A stretch of DNA of 64,000 bases from Candidatus Methylacidiphilales bacterium. GTDB taxonomy: Bacteria; Verrucomicrobiota; Verrucomicrobiia; Methylacidiphilales; CAZTYG01. Under the pieces are notes generated by a model. The model searched no databases, was not told the origin of the DNA, and worked only from the letters and a program-made list of their open reading frames with translations. Positions 34,032 through 41,652 of the stretch are shown here, in pieces. The stretch is taken from the NCBI GenBank assembly GCA_033875315.1, contig JANRJG010000026.1, positions 124,001 to 188,000 of the forward strand, in the 5' to 3' direction. The position numbers and the translations under genes are program-made. Each line of letters opens with the position of its first letter. Positions within the stretch are counted from its first letter, which is position 1.

Positions 34032-34268
34032 ATGAGAACCACGCTTGATATTGCAGCCGACATCCTCCAGGCGGCCAAAGAAATTGCCGCGCGTGAAAAA
34101 ACCACGGCCGGGTCGGTGGTTTCTGAGTTGGCACGCCGGGGATTGGCCGCACGAGGTTCGGGTTCGGGCCAGGAAGTGGAGCGAAACGGCATACGCATGC
34201 TCCCACGCCGGGGAGAGGTGGTCACCCTGGCCCATGTCAAAAAACTCCTCGATGAGGAGGATGTCTGA
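34032..34268 (+). CDS. VapB-like antitoxin
   Basis: A 78-residue protein beginning MRTTLDIAADILQAAKEIA. It has the strand-helix-helix start of ribbon-helix-helix antitoxins, followed by a helix (TAGSVVSELARRGLAAR) and a flexible, charged tail ending in LDEEDV. Such proteins bind their own promoter and wrap their tail around a PIN toxin. The stop TGA and the ATG of the toxin gene overlap by one base (TGATG), the standard spacing of a toxin-antitoxin pair. The gene stands in a repeat-rich accessory region. Confidence 0.8.
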   Translation: MRTTLDIAADILQAAKEIAAREKTTAGSVVSELARRGLAARGSGSGQEVERNGIRMLPRRGEVVTLAHVKKLLDEEDV

Positions 34269-34714
34269 TGCGCGCCCTGTTGGATGTGAATGTGTTGGTG
34301 GCGCTCTTTGACCAAGAACACACCTTCAACGATCTTGCGCATCAATGGTTTGAATCAAACCGGGACCAGGGTTGGGCCACCTGCCCGCTGACGGAAAATG
34401 GCCTGGTCCGTGTGCTGTCGCACCCGCGCTACAGTTCCCGCATTGTGCGCTCCCCCGGCTGGGTGATTGAGTCCCTGCGCGCATTCATCCGGGCGGGCCA
34501 GCACCTGTTCTGGCCGGACGATGTCAGTCTGCTGGACTCCTCACAGGTTGATTGCAGTCACATTCTGAGTTCACGCCAGATCACGCATGTGTATCTATTG
34601 AGTCTGGCAGTCAAACACCAGGGCCGGCTGGTCACCTTTGACGAAGGTATCCGCACAAGCTCCGTGCCCGGTGCCCAGCCCGGTCATTTGTGTGTGCTGG
34701 GGGGCGGTAGCTAG
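34268..34714 (+). CDS. VapC-like PIN domain toxin, one catalytic Asp replaced
   Basis: A 148-residue PIN protein of the VapC type, which cleaves RNA with a Mg ion held by acidic residues. LLDVNVLVALF gives Asp6 and Asn8. LTENGLVRVL gives Glu43. LVTFDEGI gives Asp125. In the third motif most relatives have TDAYLLALA, but here it reads THVYLLSLA, with His107 where Asp is expected. The active site may be weakened or dead. The fold and length are otherwise complete. It may be an inactivated toxin kept with its antitoxin, or one that uses His instead. Confidence 0.82.
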   Translation: MRALLDVNVLVALFDQEHTFNDLAHQWFESNRDQGWATCPLTENGLVRVLSHPRYSSRIVRSPGWVIESLRAFIRAGQHLFWPDDVSLLDSSQVDCSHILSSRQITHVYLLSLAVKHQGRLVTFDEGIRTSSVPGAQPGHLCVLGGGS

Positions 34715-34988
34715 AATCTAGAAGACAGTGGACGGAGGACGGTAGACGACGGACGACGGATTTCAGCTGCAATCTTAAGATTTACCCGTTCCTCCTCTGC
34801 GGCCCAGCGTCTCTGCGCGAGTTCTGCCTTGGGGGGGGTGTTCTGGCAGTTGGCGCTTGGCTTTTAGCTTTTAGCTGTTGGCGTATTCCAAATTTCTCTG
34901 CGCCTCTGCGTCTCCGCGCGCGTTTTCAGGTTTCAGGTTTCCAGTTTCAGGTTTTCACCTGATGGCATCCGCGAGGAAGAACCGGGGG
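34715..34988. repeat. Repeat-rich intergenic stretch after vapBC
   Basis: 274 bp that hold a CTCTGCGGCCCAGCGTCTCT module (34794-34840, continuing into GCCTTGGGGGG), a partial second copy (34897-34925) and TTTCAGGTTTC units. The same modules occur at 37000-37040 and 38392-38434. No gene is visible. Confidence 0.5.
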
Positions 34989-35972
34989 CTAATCGGTTGA
35001 GGCGGTCTGAGAAGAAGACTTGGGCCGGGGAGCGAGGCCGGGGAGTTCCGCAATCGCGGCAGAATTTTTCCCCGCTTCAGCCGACCCGGCGGAGTTTTGG
35101 ACCGCGGCCTGGAGGGGGACCCGGGAGGCGTAGTTCATGAGGGACTGGACATCGATGTCGAGGTCAGGCAGGGGGAGGCTGGTTTCCATGGCCATGGTGG
35201 GGCGCGGCACATCCGATGCCAAGGGCAGGTCGGCAGCCGGGATGAGGCCGAGGCTGACAAGGGATTCCCCGTAAAACCGGCAAACGGCGTAAGGGTAGAT
35301 CGTGCCGGCCGCGCGCAGGAGGGCGAGGGCTTCGGTGGGATGAGCGGGATCACGATTCTGAATGAGCAGACGGGCGGCATGAAGGAAGTAGGGGGCGGGA
35401 TCGCGGGGAGTGGGGCGGTAGGCGTCGGACCCCCATGAGGCAGAAGGGGCGACATCGGCAGTGGAGTCCGCATGTTCGTCCTCATCGTTTTTATTCCCCA
35501 TCATCAACTGGCAGAGGGCGATCTTGTAACTGACGAGGGCAGGCTGGGGGAAGTCAGACCCGATGGATTGGAAGAGTTCAAGGGCGCGGGGGAATTCGTG
35601 GGCGATGAAGTGCCATTCGGCGCGGTTGTAGGCATGGACGGTCAAACCCGGATGGAGGGATTCCACACGGTCGAGGACGGTGCGGGCCGAGGCGAGGTCC
35701 TTTTTCTTGAGGAGCAGGGAAGCGCGGAGGATGAGGGCGTCACAGTGGCCGGGATGGGCGGCCTCGATCTGGTCGAGGATATCAAGGGCGCGGTCGAGCT
35801 CCCCCATGGCGATGATTTGCTGGGCCAAGCGGACTTGATCCTGAAGACTGGAGTCCTTCTGCGCCAAGGTCCCGGCCTGAGCTTGGGCGTGAGAAGGCAG
35901 GGAACCGGCACCGATGACGATTGCGAAAGCGAAAGCAATAGGGAATGCGGGGCAAATTGGTGCATTTTTCAC
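34989..35972 (-). CDS. Exported TPR protein
   Basis: A protein of about 327 residues with TPR repeats from about residue 45 to 235 (LAQQIIAMGELDRALDILDQ, ILRASLLLKKKDLASARTVL). The GTG at 35972 was chosen because it places a signal peptide directly at the start (FPIAFAFAIVIGAGSLPSHA). The frame stays open to a TTG at 36026, but that part reads like non-coding sequence. The C-terminal 90 residues are rich in Pro, Ala and Ser and look disordered. Partner unknown. It is divergent from the DUF2490 gene. Confidence 0.65.
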   Translation of the reverse strand: MKNAPICPAFPIAFAFAIVIGAGSLPSHAQAQAGTLAQKDSSLQDQVRLAQQIIAMGELDRALDILDQIEAAHPGHCDALILRASLLLKKKDLASARTVLDRVESLHPGLTVHAYNRAEWHFIAHEFPRALELFQSIGSDFPQPALVSYKIALCQLMMGNKNDEDEHADSTADVAPSASWGSDAYRPTPRDPAPYFLHAARLLIQNRDPAHPTEALALLRAAGTIYPYAVCRFYGESLVSLGLIPAADLPLASDVPRPTMAMETSLPLPDLDIDVQSLMNYASRVPLQAAVQNSAGSAEAGKNSAAIAELPGLAPRPKSSSQTASTD

Positions 35973-36236
35973 GGAACCCAAAATTTGGACCGCGTGTGCG
36001 TACTCCTCGCTACCACGGAGTGACAAAGGGGGAGCATTTCTTTGTCATTGGCGTGACATTCTCGATTCAGGGGCGGTAATGAGTTGAGTATTGCGGCGGG
36101 GAATCTACCGTGATCGGTCTTGAGCGCAGGAAGCAGAGGAAAGCACCGACCCAGAGGCCAAGCCTGCGAGCGCAGCTCTGCCGCAGTTAGACATGCGGGT
36201 GCAGTCGAGGGGGGTGCGCTGCGCAGAGGGACGCTG

Positions 36237-36905
36237 TTGGGTCGGTTGGTTTTGGCGGCAGTGCCCCACATGGCCGTGGCGGCTCTGATGATGACTTCCG
36301 CTGGAGCGGAGGAACTTCGCGGGGTACAGGTATGGCTGGGCCAGAATGTATCGGTCGGCCTGCGTCCGGACTGGGAATTCCAGATGAAATCGGAGGAACG
36401 GTTATCGAGCGAGAAACAGCTTTTGCGCCATGTGGAGAATCACCCCCGGGTGGTATGGAATCCGGAGGGACCGCACGAGGTTTTTCTTGGCTACAAGCGG
36501 ATTGATTCCTGGAGCCAGCAGGGAGATGACTCGAGCGAGAACCTGGCCGTGATCGGGCACGAAATGACTTTTCCTTTTGCGGAACATTGGAAAGTGGGAT
36601 CCCGGCAGATGTTTGAGGCAGGGGTAGCGGAGGAGGAAAGCACGGGGCAATTCCGGCACCGGGTGCGTATTTCTTACGAAAATTCCCGGGCGCTATGGGG
36701 CTTTACGGTCGCGCTGGGTAATGAATGGTTTTACGATTTTGACACAAATCGGCTTAGCCAGAATCGTCTGCAACTTGGATTTTCCCGGGAAATCAACAAA
36801 ACCCTGCGCTGGGAGGTCTTCGCCATGCGGCGGGATGACTGGCTACCTGGTGATGTGCATCTCTTGACCCCGATAACCGGGGTATCCTGTCATTTGAGTT
36901 TTTAG
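36237..36905 (+). CDS. DUF2490 family outer-membrane protein
   Basis: The product of about 222 residues has a hydrophobic start (LVLAAVPHMAVAALMMTSAGA) consistent with a signal peptide, and then alternating strands: VQVWLGQNVSVGLRPDWEFQ, VFLGYKRIDSW, FRHRVRISYEN and LQLGFSREIN. This is the pattern of DUF2490 proteins, small barrel-like proteins of unknown function. The start is uncertain. The TTG at 36237 has GAGGGA upstream and gives a good signal peptide; the open frame runs back to 36120. The last residues (VSCHLSF) end in Phe as is usual for barrels. Confidence 0.65.
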   Translation: MGRLVLAAVPHMAVAALMMTSAGAEELRGVQVWLGQNVSVGLRPDWEFQMKSEERLSSEKQLLRHVENHPRVVWNPEGPHEVFLGYKRIDSWSQQGDDSSENLAVIGHEMTFPFAEHWKVGSRQMFEAGVAEEESTGQFRHRVRISYENSRALWGFTVALGNEWFYDFDTNRLSQNRLQLGFSREINKTLRWEVFAMRRDDWLPGDVHLLTPITGVSCHLSF

Positions 36906-37182
36906 AGGATCCAGCAGAGTTTGAATTTTAAGTTTAAGGGACTTTGGGTCCTTGGTCCTTTTACACAAGTTTCAGGTTTTGGGTTTCTACCCCTCTCCCC
37001 TCTGCGTCCCAGCGCCTCTGCGCGAAGTGTGCCTTGGGGGTGGAAGTTCTCCACGACGGATCTTCGATTTTAAGCAGCCATCCGCCATCGGCTGTTCTCT
37101 GCGCGAGGTCTGGTCTTGGCGGGAGTTCCAAAGAAGGCGGGCAGGGCTTGCTTTGGGGCCTGAGTTGGCGCAGTTTGAATCC
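36906..37182. repeat. Intergenic repeat cluster
   Basis: 277 bp between the DUF2490 gene and the small partner ORF. It holds a CTCTGCGTCCCAGCGCCTCT module (37000-37040), the CGGATCTTCGATTTTAAG module at 37057-37074 and CCATCCGCCATC units. All are members of the dispersed repeat set of this region. Confidence 0.5.
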
Positions 37183-37383
37183 ATGCCACGCATGGCCGCA
37201 GCCCCGGTTCGCCAGATTTTCCAAGCCCTGCAAGGCAGCAGGGGATTGGAAACGGACGAGCTATGGCAACATGCGGTCTTTTTTTCCAAATCCCCCGAAG
37301 AACGATGCCTTCTCAGCCTCCATTCCGCGCGCTTGGCGAATTCATTCAAGCCCTCGAGCAGGAAAAAATCCCGCTCATCCTGA
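37183..37383 (+). CDS. Small helical partner protein of a nucleotidyltransferase
   Basis: A 66-residue ORF starting MPRMAAAPVRQIFQALQ. It continues GLETDELWQHAVFFSKSPEE and ends with a Ser/Arg/Lys tail. The sequence has a regular helical pattern and coding-like composition. It overlaps the start of the nucleotidyltransferase gene by 79 bp in another frame. The longer ORF back to 36952 runs through dispersed repeats and is not credible. The layout suggests a two-component toxin-antitoxin-like pair. I do not recognise a named family. Confidence 0.5.
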   Translation: MPRMAAAPVRQIFQALQGSRGLETDELWQHAVFFSKSPEERCLLSLHSARLANSFKPSSRKKSRSS

Positions 37384-37787
37384 TCGGCATGATGGCCGCC
37401 GTGGAACAGGGGGCACCTCTGTCCACCATCGATTACGATTTCTGGGTGGATTTACCCAAAAGGCAGGTGGTGCGCCTCTACCAAGTGGTCCAACGTTTAG
37501 GCGGCACCTTGGTGGCCCCCACTTACTACGAATTACGAGATGGCACCCAGGTGAATGTGGTCTTCGAGCCGACGGGCTTGAGGTCATTTGCAGCCGAATA
37601 TGCAAACTGTCGCCTCAGCCGCTTGGGAGCCTGTCGCATTCGGGTTCTGCCTCTGTCGCGCGTCATCGCCAGTAAGGAGGCGGCCGGACGCGAAAAAGAT
37701 CTCAGCACGCTCCCGGTCCTGAAGCGGACCCTGCGTCTGCAAAAGAAGCTGGCACAGGGCCCAAAGCGTCGACCCCTTCAGGAGTGA
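37305..37787 (+). CDS. Nucleotidyltransferase-fold protein (DUF6036-like)
   Basis: A protein of 160 residues with the compact nucleotidyltransferase core. LILIGMMAAVEQGAP takes the place of the usual GG/GS motif, and STIDYDFWVDL supplies the paired acids Asp43 and Asp45. A basic C-terminal helix ends the protein. Domains of this size serve as antitoxins, or as toxins that transfer AMP or other nucleotides to a partner. ATG 37305 was chosen over an upstream ATG at 37263 because the latter extends into Pro/Arg-rich sequence. It is a different subfamily from the one at 6619. Confidence 0.6.
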   Translation: MPSQPPFRALGEFIQALEQEKIPLILIGMMAAVEQGAPLSTIDYDFWVDLPKRQVVRLYQVVQRLGGTLVAPTYYELRDGTQVNVVFEPTGLRSFAAEYANCRLSRLGACRIRVLPLSRVIASKEAAGREKDLSTLPVLKRTLRLQKKLAQGPKRRPLQE

Positions 37788-38074
37788 ACCGAGCCCGGGG
37801 TAGCCGGACTGTTCAACGATTTCTGATGGCGAATGGATGATGGCTGATGGGGCACCGGGGAAGGGATTCCCCGGCTACAGGGGGTGGCAGAGTTTTAAGT
37901 TTTAATTATTCAGTCCGCCATGTCGGATCTTCGATTTTAAGCCGCCATCCGCCATCCGCCGACAGCCCAGAGCCGAGAGCTGCCCCTGGCTGACTTTTTA
38001 CGAAATGGGGCGTCCTCCAACTTGCCACTTGGGTGCCATGGGCTTGTGACGAGGGCGGGTCAAGGTTTTCCGCG
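37788..38074. repeat. Intergenic repeats with a GGGGAA hairpin
   Basis: 287 bp that contain a perfect hairpin CCGGGGAA-GGGA-TTCCCCGG (37855-37874), which recurs at 38439-38458 with the loop AGGA, and the CGGATCTTCGATTTTAAG module at 37924-37941. The hairpins may end transcription but are not followed by T runs. Confidence 0.5.
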
Positions 38075-38293
38075 ATGAAACAACACCCTGCGCTATCCGA
38101 TCCGCGGGTCATCTTTTTGGTCCGCGGCAATGAACACACTGGTCCCTACACCCGGGCCGAACTCCGACGATACTGGGCCCTCGGCCGCATGCACGCGCAT
38201 GACATGGTCTGGGTCGATGGCATGTCGCAGGCGGTCCGACTGACAGATTTCCTCTCGATGCGCCCCCTGGCCGGAGCCAAGGTGGCGGTGTAG
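38075..38293 (+). CDS. Small protein with a GYF_2-like domain
   Basis: A 72-residue protein. The pattern VIFLVRGNEHTGPYTRAELR...GRMHAHDMVWVDGM matches the GYF_2/DUF4339 module, in which a G-P-Y/F-T-x-x-E/Q-L stretch is followed by a turn and W-x-x-G-M. These modules bind short proline-rich peptides or serve as add-on domains in membrane proteins. Here it stands alone with no membrane segment. ATG 38075 was chosen because the upstream extension to 38033 runs through intergenic sequence. Confidence 0.6.
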   Translation: MKQHPALSDPRVIFLVRGNEHTGPYTRAELRRYWALGRMHAHDMVWVDGMSQAVRLTDFLSMRPLAGAKVAV

Positions 38294-38530
38294 GCGGGGG
38301 AGTAAGTCTTAAGTCTTAAGAATTAAGTCCGCCGCAGCGGATCTTCGATTTTAAGCTGATTACCGTCATCCGTCTTCAGCTTCCCCCCTACCCTCTGCGT
38401 CTCAGCGCCTCTGCGCGAGATTTGCCTTGGGGGGTGCACCGGGGAAAGGATTCCCCGGCTACAAAGAGGTGTTCTGTTCTGCTTAAAACTTAATACTCTT
38501 ACAAAGGCACGAAACGTGTTCCACGTTCCG
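38294..38530. repeat. Intergenic repeats before ctaA
   Basis: 237 bp at the 3' side of ctaA. They hold the CGGATCTTCGATTTTAAG module (38338-38355), a CTCTGCGTCTCAGCGCCTCT module (38392-38434) and the CCGGGGAA-AGGA-TTCCCCGG hairpin (38439-38458). Confidence 0.5.
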
Positions 38531-39661
38531 CTACAGCGAGTGGGACTGCCGGTAGCTGTGGAACAGGTAGAGCCCGAGGGCGAGGATCAGGAGAGCGTTG
38601 AGCTGGTGGAGGGATCCCCACAGGACGGGGATGTGGCCCTGGGCCAGGAGAGTGGTGCCGATGCCCAAGGCCACCTGGAGCAACAAGAGCAAACCCAAGG
38701 TTCCGGCCGGCCGACGGAGACGGGACGGCCCCCGGGCGATGACCCGAACGGCCTGCCACGCACCCACGAGGAAAACCAGGATGCCGAGCCAGCGGTGGGT
38801 GAAGGCGATGACGGCCGTGTTCTCAAAAAAATTCCGCCAGCCGGGTTGGGTCCAAGTCGCTGCAGGCGGAAAGCCACTTCCAGAAAGATCCGGGAAGGTG
38901 GGATGGGCCATGGCGGCCTTGGTCCCGGCCATGAAGCCCCCATAGATGATCTGGACGAGCAGCAGCAGGAGGAAGAACAAGGCCGGCGTGCCCGGCAGTG
39001 TGAGCCGCATTGCGGCAACGTGCCACTCACGCGGTGCTCCCGCCCCCCTTTCCCGCGTGGTCGCCTCCTGCCGACAAAGGATGACGAGAGCCAGCCAGAG
39101 GACCCAGGCGAATAGGATGACGGCCAGGCCAAGGTGGGCGGCCAGACGGTAGGGGCTGACACTGGGACGGTCGACCAGACCGCTGGCCACCATGAACCAT
39201 CCGAGGGCCCCTTGCAGGCCGCCGAGGAGAAAGATGAGAAGCAGGCGTCCGCGCCAGGTGGGCGGGATCATCCCCCTGACCCAGAAAACCAGCAGGGGCA
39301 GGGCGAAGACGACCCCGATCATCCGGCCCCAAAAACGGTGGATCCATTCCCACCAGTAAATCCCCTTGAATTCTTCCACCGTCATGTCAGGGAAGACCAG
39401 ACGGTGCTGGGGCGAGCCCATGTATTTGGCAAACTCAGACTGCCAATCGGCGTCGCTCAGCGGGGGAATGGCGCCGGTGAGGGGTCGCCAGTCGGTGATG
39501 GAAAGACCGGAACCGGTGAGGCGTGTGACGCCGCCAATGCCGACCATGATCCAGATGGCGACAGCGACGGCGAGGAGCCAGTAACCGACCGCAGACGGAG
39601 GCTGCGGGAAGACAGAGGCCGGAGGACAGAGGCCGGAGGGCGGCGTGGATGGCGAAGTCAT
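38531..39661 (-). CDS. ctaA: Haem A synthase (CtaA/COX15)
   Basis: A 376-residue membrane protein with eight helices. It oxidises the C8 methyl of haem O to give haem A for aa3-type oxidases. GGVTRLTGSGLSITDW (about 42-57) is the family signature of the first helix. Conserved His ligands are visible in SPQHRLVF, EWIHRFWGR, FTHRWLG and GSLHQLNA. The length is slightly above bacterial CtaA and closer to COX15 proteins. ATG 39661 is used. A dispersed repeat begins only about 7 bp upstream of this codon, so the normal leader is replaced by repeat DNA. The gene follows coxB on the same strand after 309 bp. Confidence 0.93.
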   Translation of the reverse strand: MTSPSTPPSGLCPPASVFPQPPSAVGYWLLAVAVAIWIMVGIGGVTRLTGSGLSITDWRPLTGAIPPLSDADWQSEFAKYMGSPQHRLVFPDMTVEEFKGIYWWEWIHRFWGRMIGVVFALPLLVFWVRGMIPPTWRGRLLLIFLLGGLQGALGWFMVASGLVDRPSVSPYRLAAHLGLAVILFAWVLWLALVILCRQEATTRERGAGAPREWHVAAMRLTLPGTPALFFLLLLLVQIIYGGFMAGTKAAMAHPTFPDLSGSGFPPAATWTQPGWRNFFENTAVIAFTHRWLGILVFLVGAWQAVRVIARGPSRLRRPAGTLGLLLLLQVALGIGTTLLAQGHIPVLWGSLHQLNALLILALGLYLFHSYRQSHSL

Positions 39662-39667
39662 GATCTA

Positions 39668-39781
39668 ATACCAAATTGAATTGAGTGGGCGTAAAAGTGC
39701 CTTATGGGAGGGAGAAGCTCCTGCTGAGCCGCCCTTGGAATAGAGACATCAAACCGGCTCGGCAGGAGCCTCGCCCTCCCG
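39668..39781 (+). repeat. Long dispersed repeat, copy 1 (MITE-like)
   Basis: About 114 bp with internal inverted arms: GGAGGGAGAAGCTCCTGCTG (39709-39728) against the facing arm CAGGAGCCTCGCCCTCC (39763-39779). Its reverse complement aligns along most of its length with 62486-62612, including the AGCCGGTTTGA core, the CTCAGC arm, the TAAGGCACTT block and the GGTAT end. It ends 7 bp from the ctaA start codon. Confidence 0.75.
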
Positions 39782-39886
39782 TTTATTCTGTCGCTCTGTC
39801 ATTTTATTTTGGTACAAGATACAACCTAAGCACTCTTTACAAGATCGCGAAGTGGATGCGGAGGACAGCTATCCATCGTTCTCTTA

Positions 39887-39929
39887 CTCGTGCTCGTGCT
39901 CGTTCTCTCTCGAATCGGGAGAGCACGAG
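39887..39929 (-). terminator. Hairpin downstream of coxB
   Basis: CTCGTGCTC at 39887-39895 and again at 39893-39901 faces GAGCACGAG at 39921-39929. It can fold behind the coxB stop (39971). No clear T run follows, so it may protect the mRNA end rather than stop transcription. Confidence 0.35.
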
Positions 39930-39970
39930 AATGCTGGTAAGAAAAAGTAAGAGCGGGTGATTGCCGGGTA

Positions 39971-40777
39971 TCAACCCTTGGGGGCGACTGGAGAAGATAA
40001 AGAGGCCTGGGCGGCGGGGGCGGGAGCCACGGTGGGGGCCTTGGATTTGAGCCAGGATTGGTAGTCAGCCGCGGGCTGAACCTCGACGATGCCGACCATG
40101 TTGGCATGCCCGGAGCCGCAGAGCTGGGCGCATACGATTTCGTAGGACCCTTCCTTGATCGGGGTGAACCAGACGGGGACCTGCATGCCGGGGATGGCGT
40201 CCTGGCCGATGCGGAAGTTCTTCACGTTGTAATTGTGGATGACGTCCTTGGAACTGATGTAGACGATGGCGGGTTGGTTGACCGGCAGGGCCATGGAATT
40301 TTTGGCGACGAAGTCGTCCTGCCCGGCGGGATCGGCGGGATCCAGGCCGACGGGGTTGGCCGCACTGACCAGGGAGAGGGCGCGGCGGCCGAATTGGTTG
40401 TCGGGGCCGGGGTAGTGGAAGTTCCAACCAAACTGCTCGGCCACGGCTTGGACCCGGACGGCGGTTTTCACATCGGGGAATTGATCGCGCGCGACACGCT
40501 GGGCCCAGATGGGGAAGGCAAAGCCCATGAGCAACATGGCCTCGATGGCGACGACGCCGATTTCTACGTGGGTGGAAAACTTCGACTTGTTGCCGGCGTA
40601 GGAGGCCTTGGGATTGTTGGAGGCATGGAAACGCCAGAGGCAGTAGACGAGGAAGATGGACCAGCCGATGAAGAGGGCGAGCATGAACCAATGCACAACC
40701 TCGAGCATGTGGTCGATGAACAGACCGTGGGCGGAAGCGTTTTCGGTGATACCGAGGAGTTTGCAGATGAAGTTCAT
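39971..40777 (-). CDS. coxB: Cytochrome c oxidase subunit II (aa3 type)
   Basis: A 268-residue protein with two membrane helices (about 25-48 and 72-92) and a periplasmic CuA domain. The CuA ligands are all present: His181 in DVIHNYN, then Cys216, Cys220, His224 and Met227 in CAQLCGSGHANM. There is no fused cytochrome c domain, so a separate cytochrome c must deliver electrons. The aromatic patch EQFGWNFHYPG marks the electron entry. ATG 40777 was chosen; a TTG at 40804 that overlaps the upstream stop is the alternative. The C-terminal 30 residues are Ala/Pro-rich. Confidence 0.95.
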   Translation of the reverse strand: MNFICKLLGITENASAHGLFIDHMLEVVHWFMLALFIGWSIFLVYCLWRFHASNNPKASYAGNKSKFSTHVEIGVVAIEAMLLMGFAFPIWAQRVARDQFPDVKTAVRVQAVAEQFGWNFHYPGPDNQFGRRALSLVSAANPVGLDPADPAGQDDFVAKNSMALPVNQPAIVYISSKDVIHNYNVKNFRIGQDAIPGMQVPVWFTPIKEGSYEIVCAQLCGSGHANMVGIVEVQPAADYQSWLKSKAPTVAPAPAAQASLSSPVAPKG

Positions 40778-40800
40778 GGCGAGGGTTGGGGCAGGTGGAA

Positions 40801-41055
40801 TCAAGCGGTCCCGGTGGGGGGATCTTCGACAGGGTGGCGGGCGGCATGGATGAGGAAGGAAGCGAAGAATCCGACAATGGCCAGGAGAACGAAGGCAATG
40901 ACACCGATCATGAAGAAGATGGACATGCCGATGGCTTCATTGACAGGGTCGCCCTTGGCGCCGAAGCACATGGCACAGGCGTGGGCAGGGGTGGCGGCCA
41001 AGGAGAGCAGCAAAAAGAGGCCGAGGGAAAGAGCCAAGCGGAGGGAAGGTTTCAT
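40801..41055 (-). CDS. Small membrane protein with a CxxC motif, cox operon
   Basis: An 84-residue protein. A signal-like helix (LRLALSLGLFLLLSLAATPAHA) is followed at once by CAMC (Cys27, Cys30) and one membrane helix (MSIFFMIGVIAFVLLAIVGF). It lies directly upstream of coxB and overlaps the small gene before it by 4 bp. A membrane-held CxxC next to the CuA subunit gene could bind copper or reduce disulfides during CuA assembly. No Sco or Cox11 gene is in the window, which makes this worth testing, but it is an inference. ATG 41055 was chosen over a spurious upstream extension. Confidence 0.7.
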   Translation of the reverse strand: MKPSLRLALSLGLFLLLSLAATPAHACAMCFGAKGDPVNEAIGMSIFFMIGVIAFVLLAIVGFFASFLIHAARHPVEDPPTGTA

Positions 41056-41243
41056 TTGAGCTGGCCGAACTGGCGGCGGACGAACCAGACCCCGTAAACG
41101 AGGGTGGCGAGGGCCACGACGAGGGAAACGATGGCGAAAGGCAACTTCTCCCCTCCCCCCTGGGAGAGCGCCCAATAACCTGTCCCGACGGAGAGCAGCA
41201 GCCCGGCGGCGATGAGGAAGACGTGGATGATACGAAGGGACAT
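41052..41243 (-). CDS. Small two-helix membrane protein, cox operon
   Basis: A 63-residue protein with two membrane helices (IIHVFLIAAGLLLSVGTGYW and FAIVSLVVALATLVYGVWFV) separated by a short Gly-rich loop. It ends with RRQFGQLK. It lies between coxD and the CxxC protein with a 4-bp overlap downstream, so it is part of the oxidase operon. The role may be structural, like other small subunits of heme-copper oxidases. No family was recognised. Confidence 0.65.
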   Translation of the reverse strand: MSLRIIHVFLIAAGLLLSVGTGYWALSQGGGEKLPFAIVSLVVALATLVYGVWFVRRQFGQLK

Positions 41244-41292
41244 TTTTGAGAAGGGTCGGTAGTTATAAAAATAAAGTTTTAAGCGGACCGCA

Positions 41293-41643
41293 TCAGAAAA
41301 AAGGAATGTGGGTGTGGTCCCACCAGGCGAGGAGGGAGAGGCCGAGGAGGAAGATGGCGAAGACGGCGGTGAAGACGAGGAACTGGTGGACGAACTTCCG
41401 GGCGCCGATGAGGTGCATGAAGAAGAAAGCGGCCACGACGGACTTCAGGGCGGTGATGCCAAGGACGAGCGCGCCGGTGGCGGCGGCGGGCATGGGGATG
41501 AAGTAGAGGCCGAACATGACCACGGTCATGCCGGTGAGGACGTAGAAGGTGCGCCAGAAGTTGCGGACTTCGGCGTGAATCTGTTCGGTTTCCTGCGGGG
41601 TGAGCGCGTCGCCTTGGGAGTCCTGGGGGTGGTCGTGGGACAT
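41293..41643 (-). CDS. coxD: Cytochrome c oxidase subunit IV
   Basis: A 116-residue protein with three membrane helices. A His/Asp-rich start is followed by FWRTFYVLTGMTVVMFGLYF, VLGITALKSVVAAFFFMHL and FLVFTAVFAIFLLGLSLLAWWDHTH. The pattern KxxxVxxFFMHL is typical of the CoxD/CyoD-like subunit IV of bacterial oxidases. It supports assembly of the core complex and has no cofactor. It lies 9 bp after coxC. Confidence 0.88.
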   Translation of the reverse strand: MSHDHPQDSQGDALTPQETEQIHAEVRNFWRTFYVLTGMTVVMFGLYFIPMPAAATGALVLGITALKSVVAAFFFMHLIGARKFVHQFLVFTAVFAIFLLGLSLLAWWDHTHIPFF

Positions 41644-41652
41644 ACGATCTCC

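Larger units (their letters stand above)
39662..39970. other. Intergenic region with repeat and hairpin between coxB and ctaA
   Basis: 309 bp without a gene. 39668-39781 is a copy of the longer dispersed repeat. 39887-39929 contains CTCGTGCTC twice in tandem overlap and GAGCACGAG downstream, which can fold into a hairpin after coxB. The rest is AT-rich. Confidence 0.6.

Noticed and set aside
36944-37675. A 243-codon plus-strand ORF through the repeat cluster
   Set aside because: It runs through dispersed repeats and then lies in another frame over the nucleotidyltransferase gene. Composition is rich in Pro, Arg and Ser.
33582-38458. A CRISPR-like array
   Set aside because: The repeats are of several kinds, irregularly spaced and not separated by unique spacers of equal length. 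No cas gene is present.
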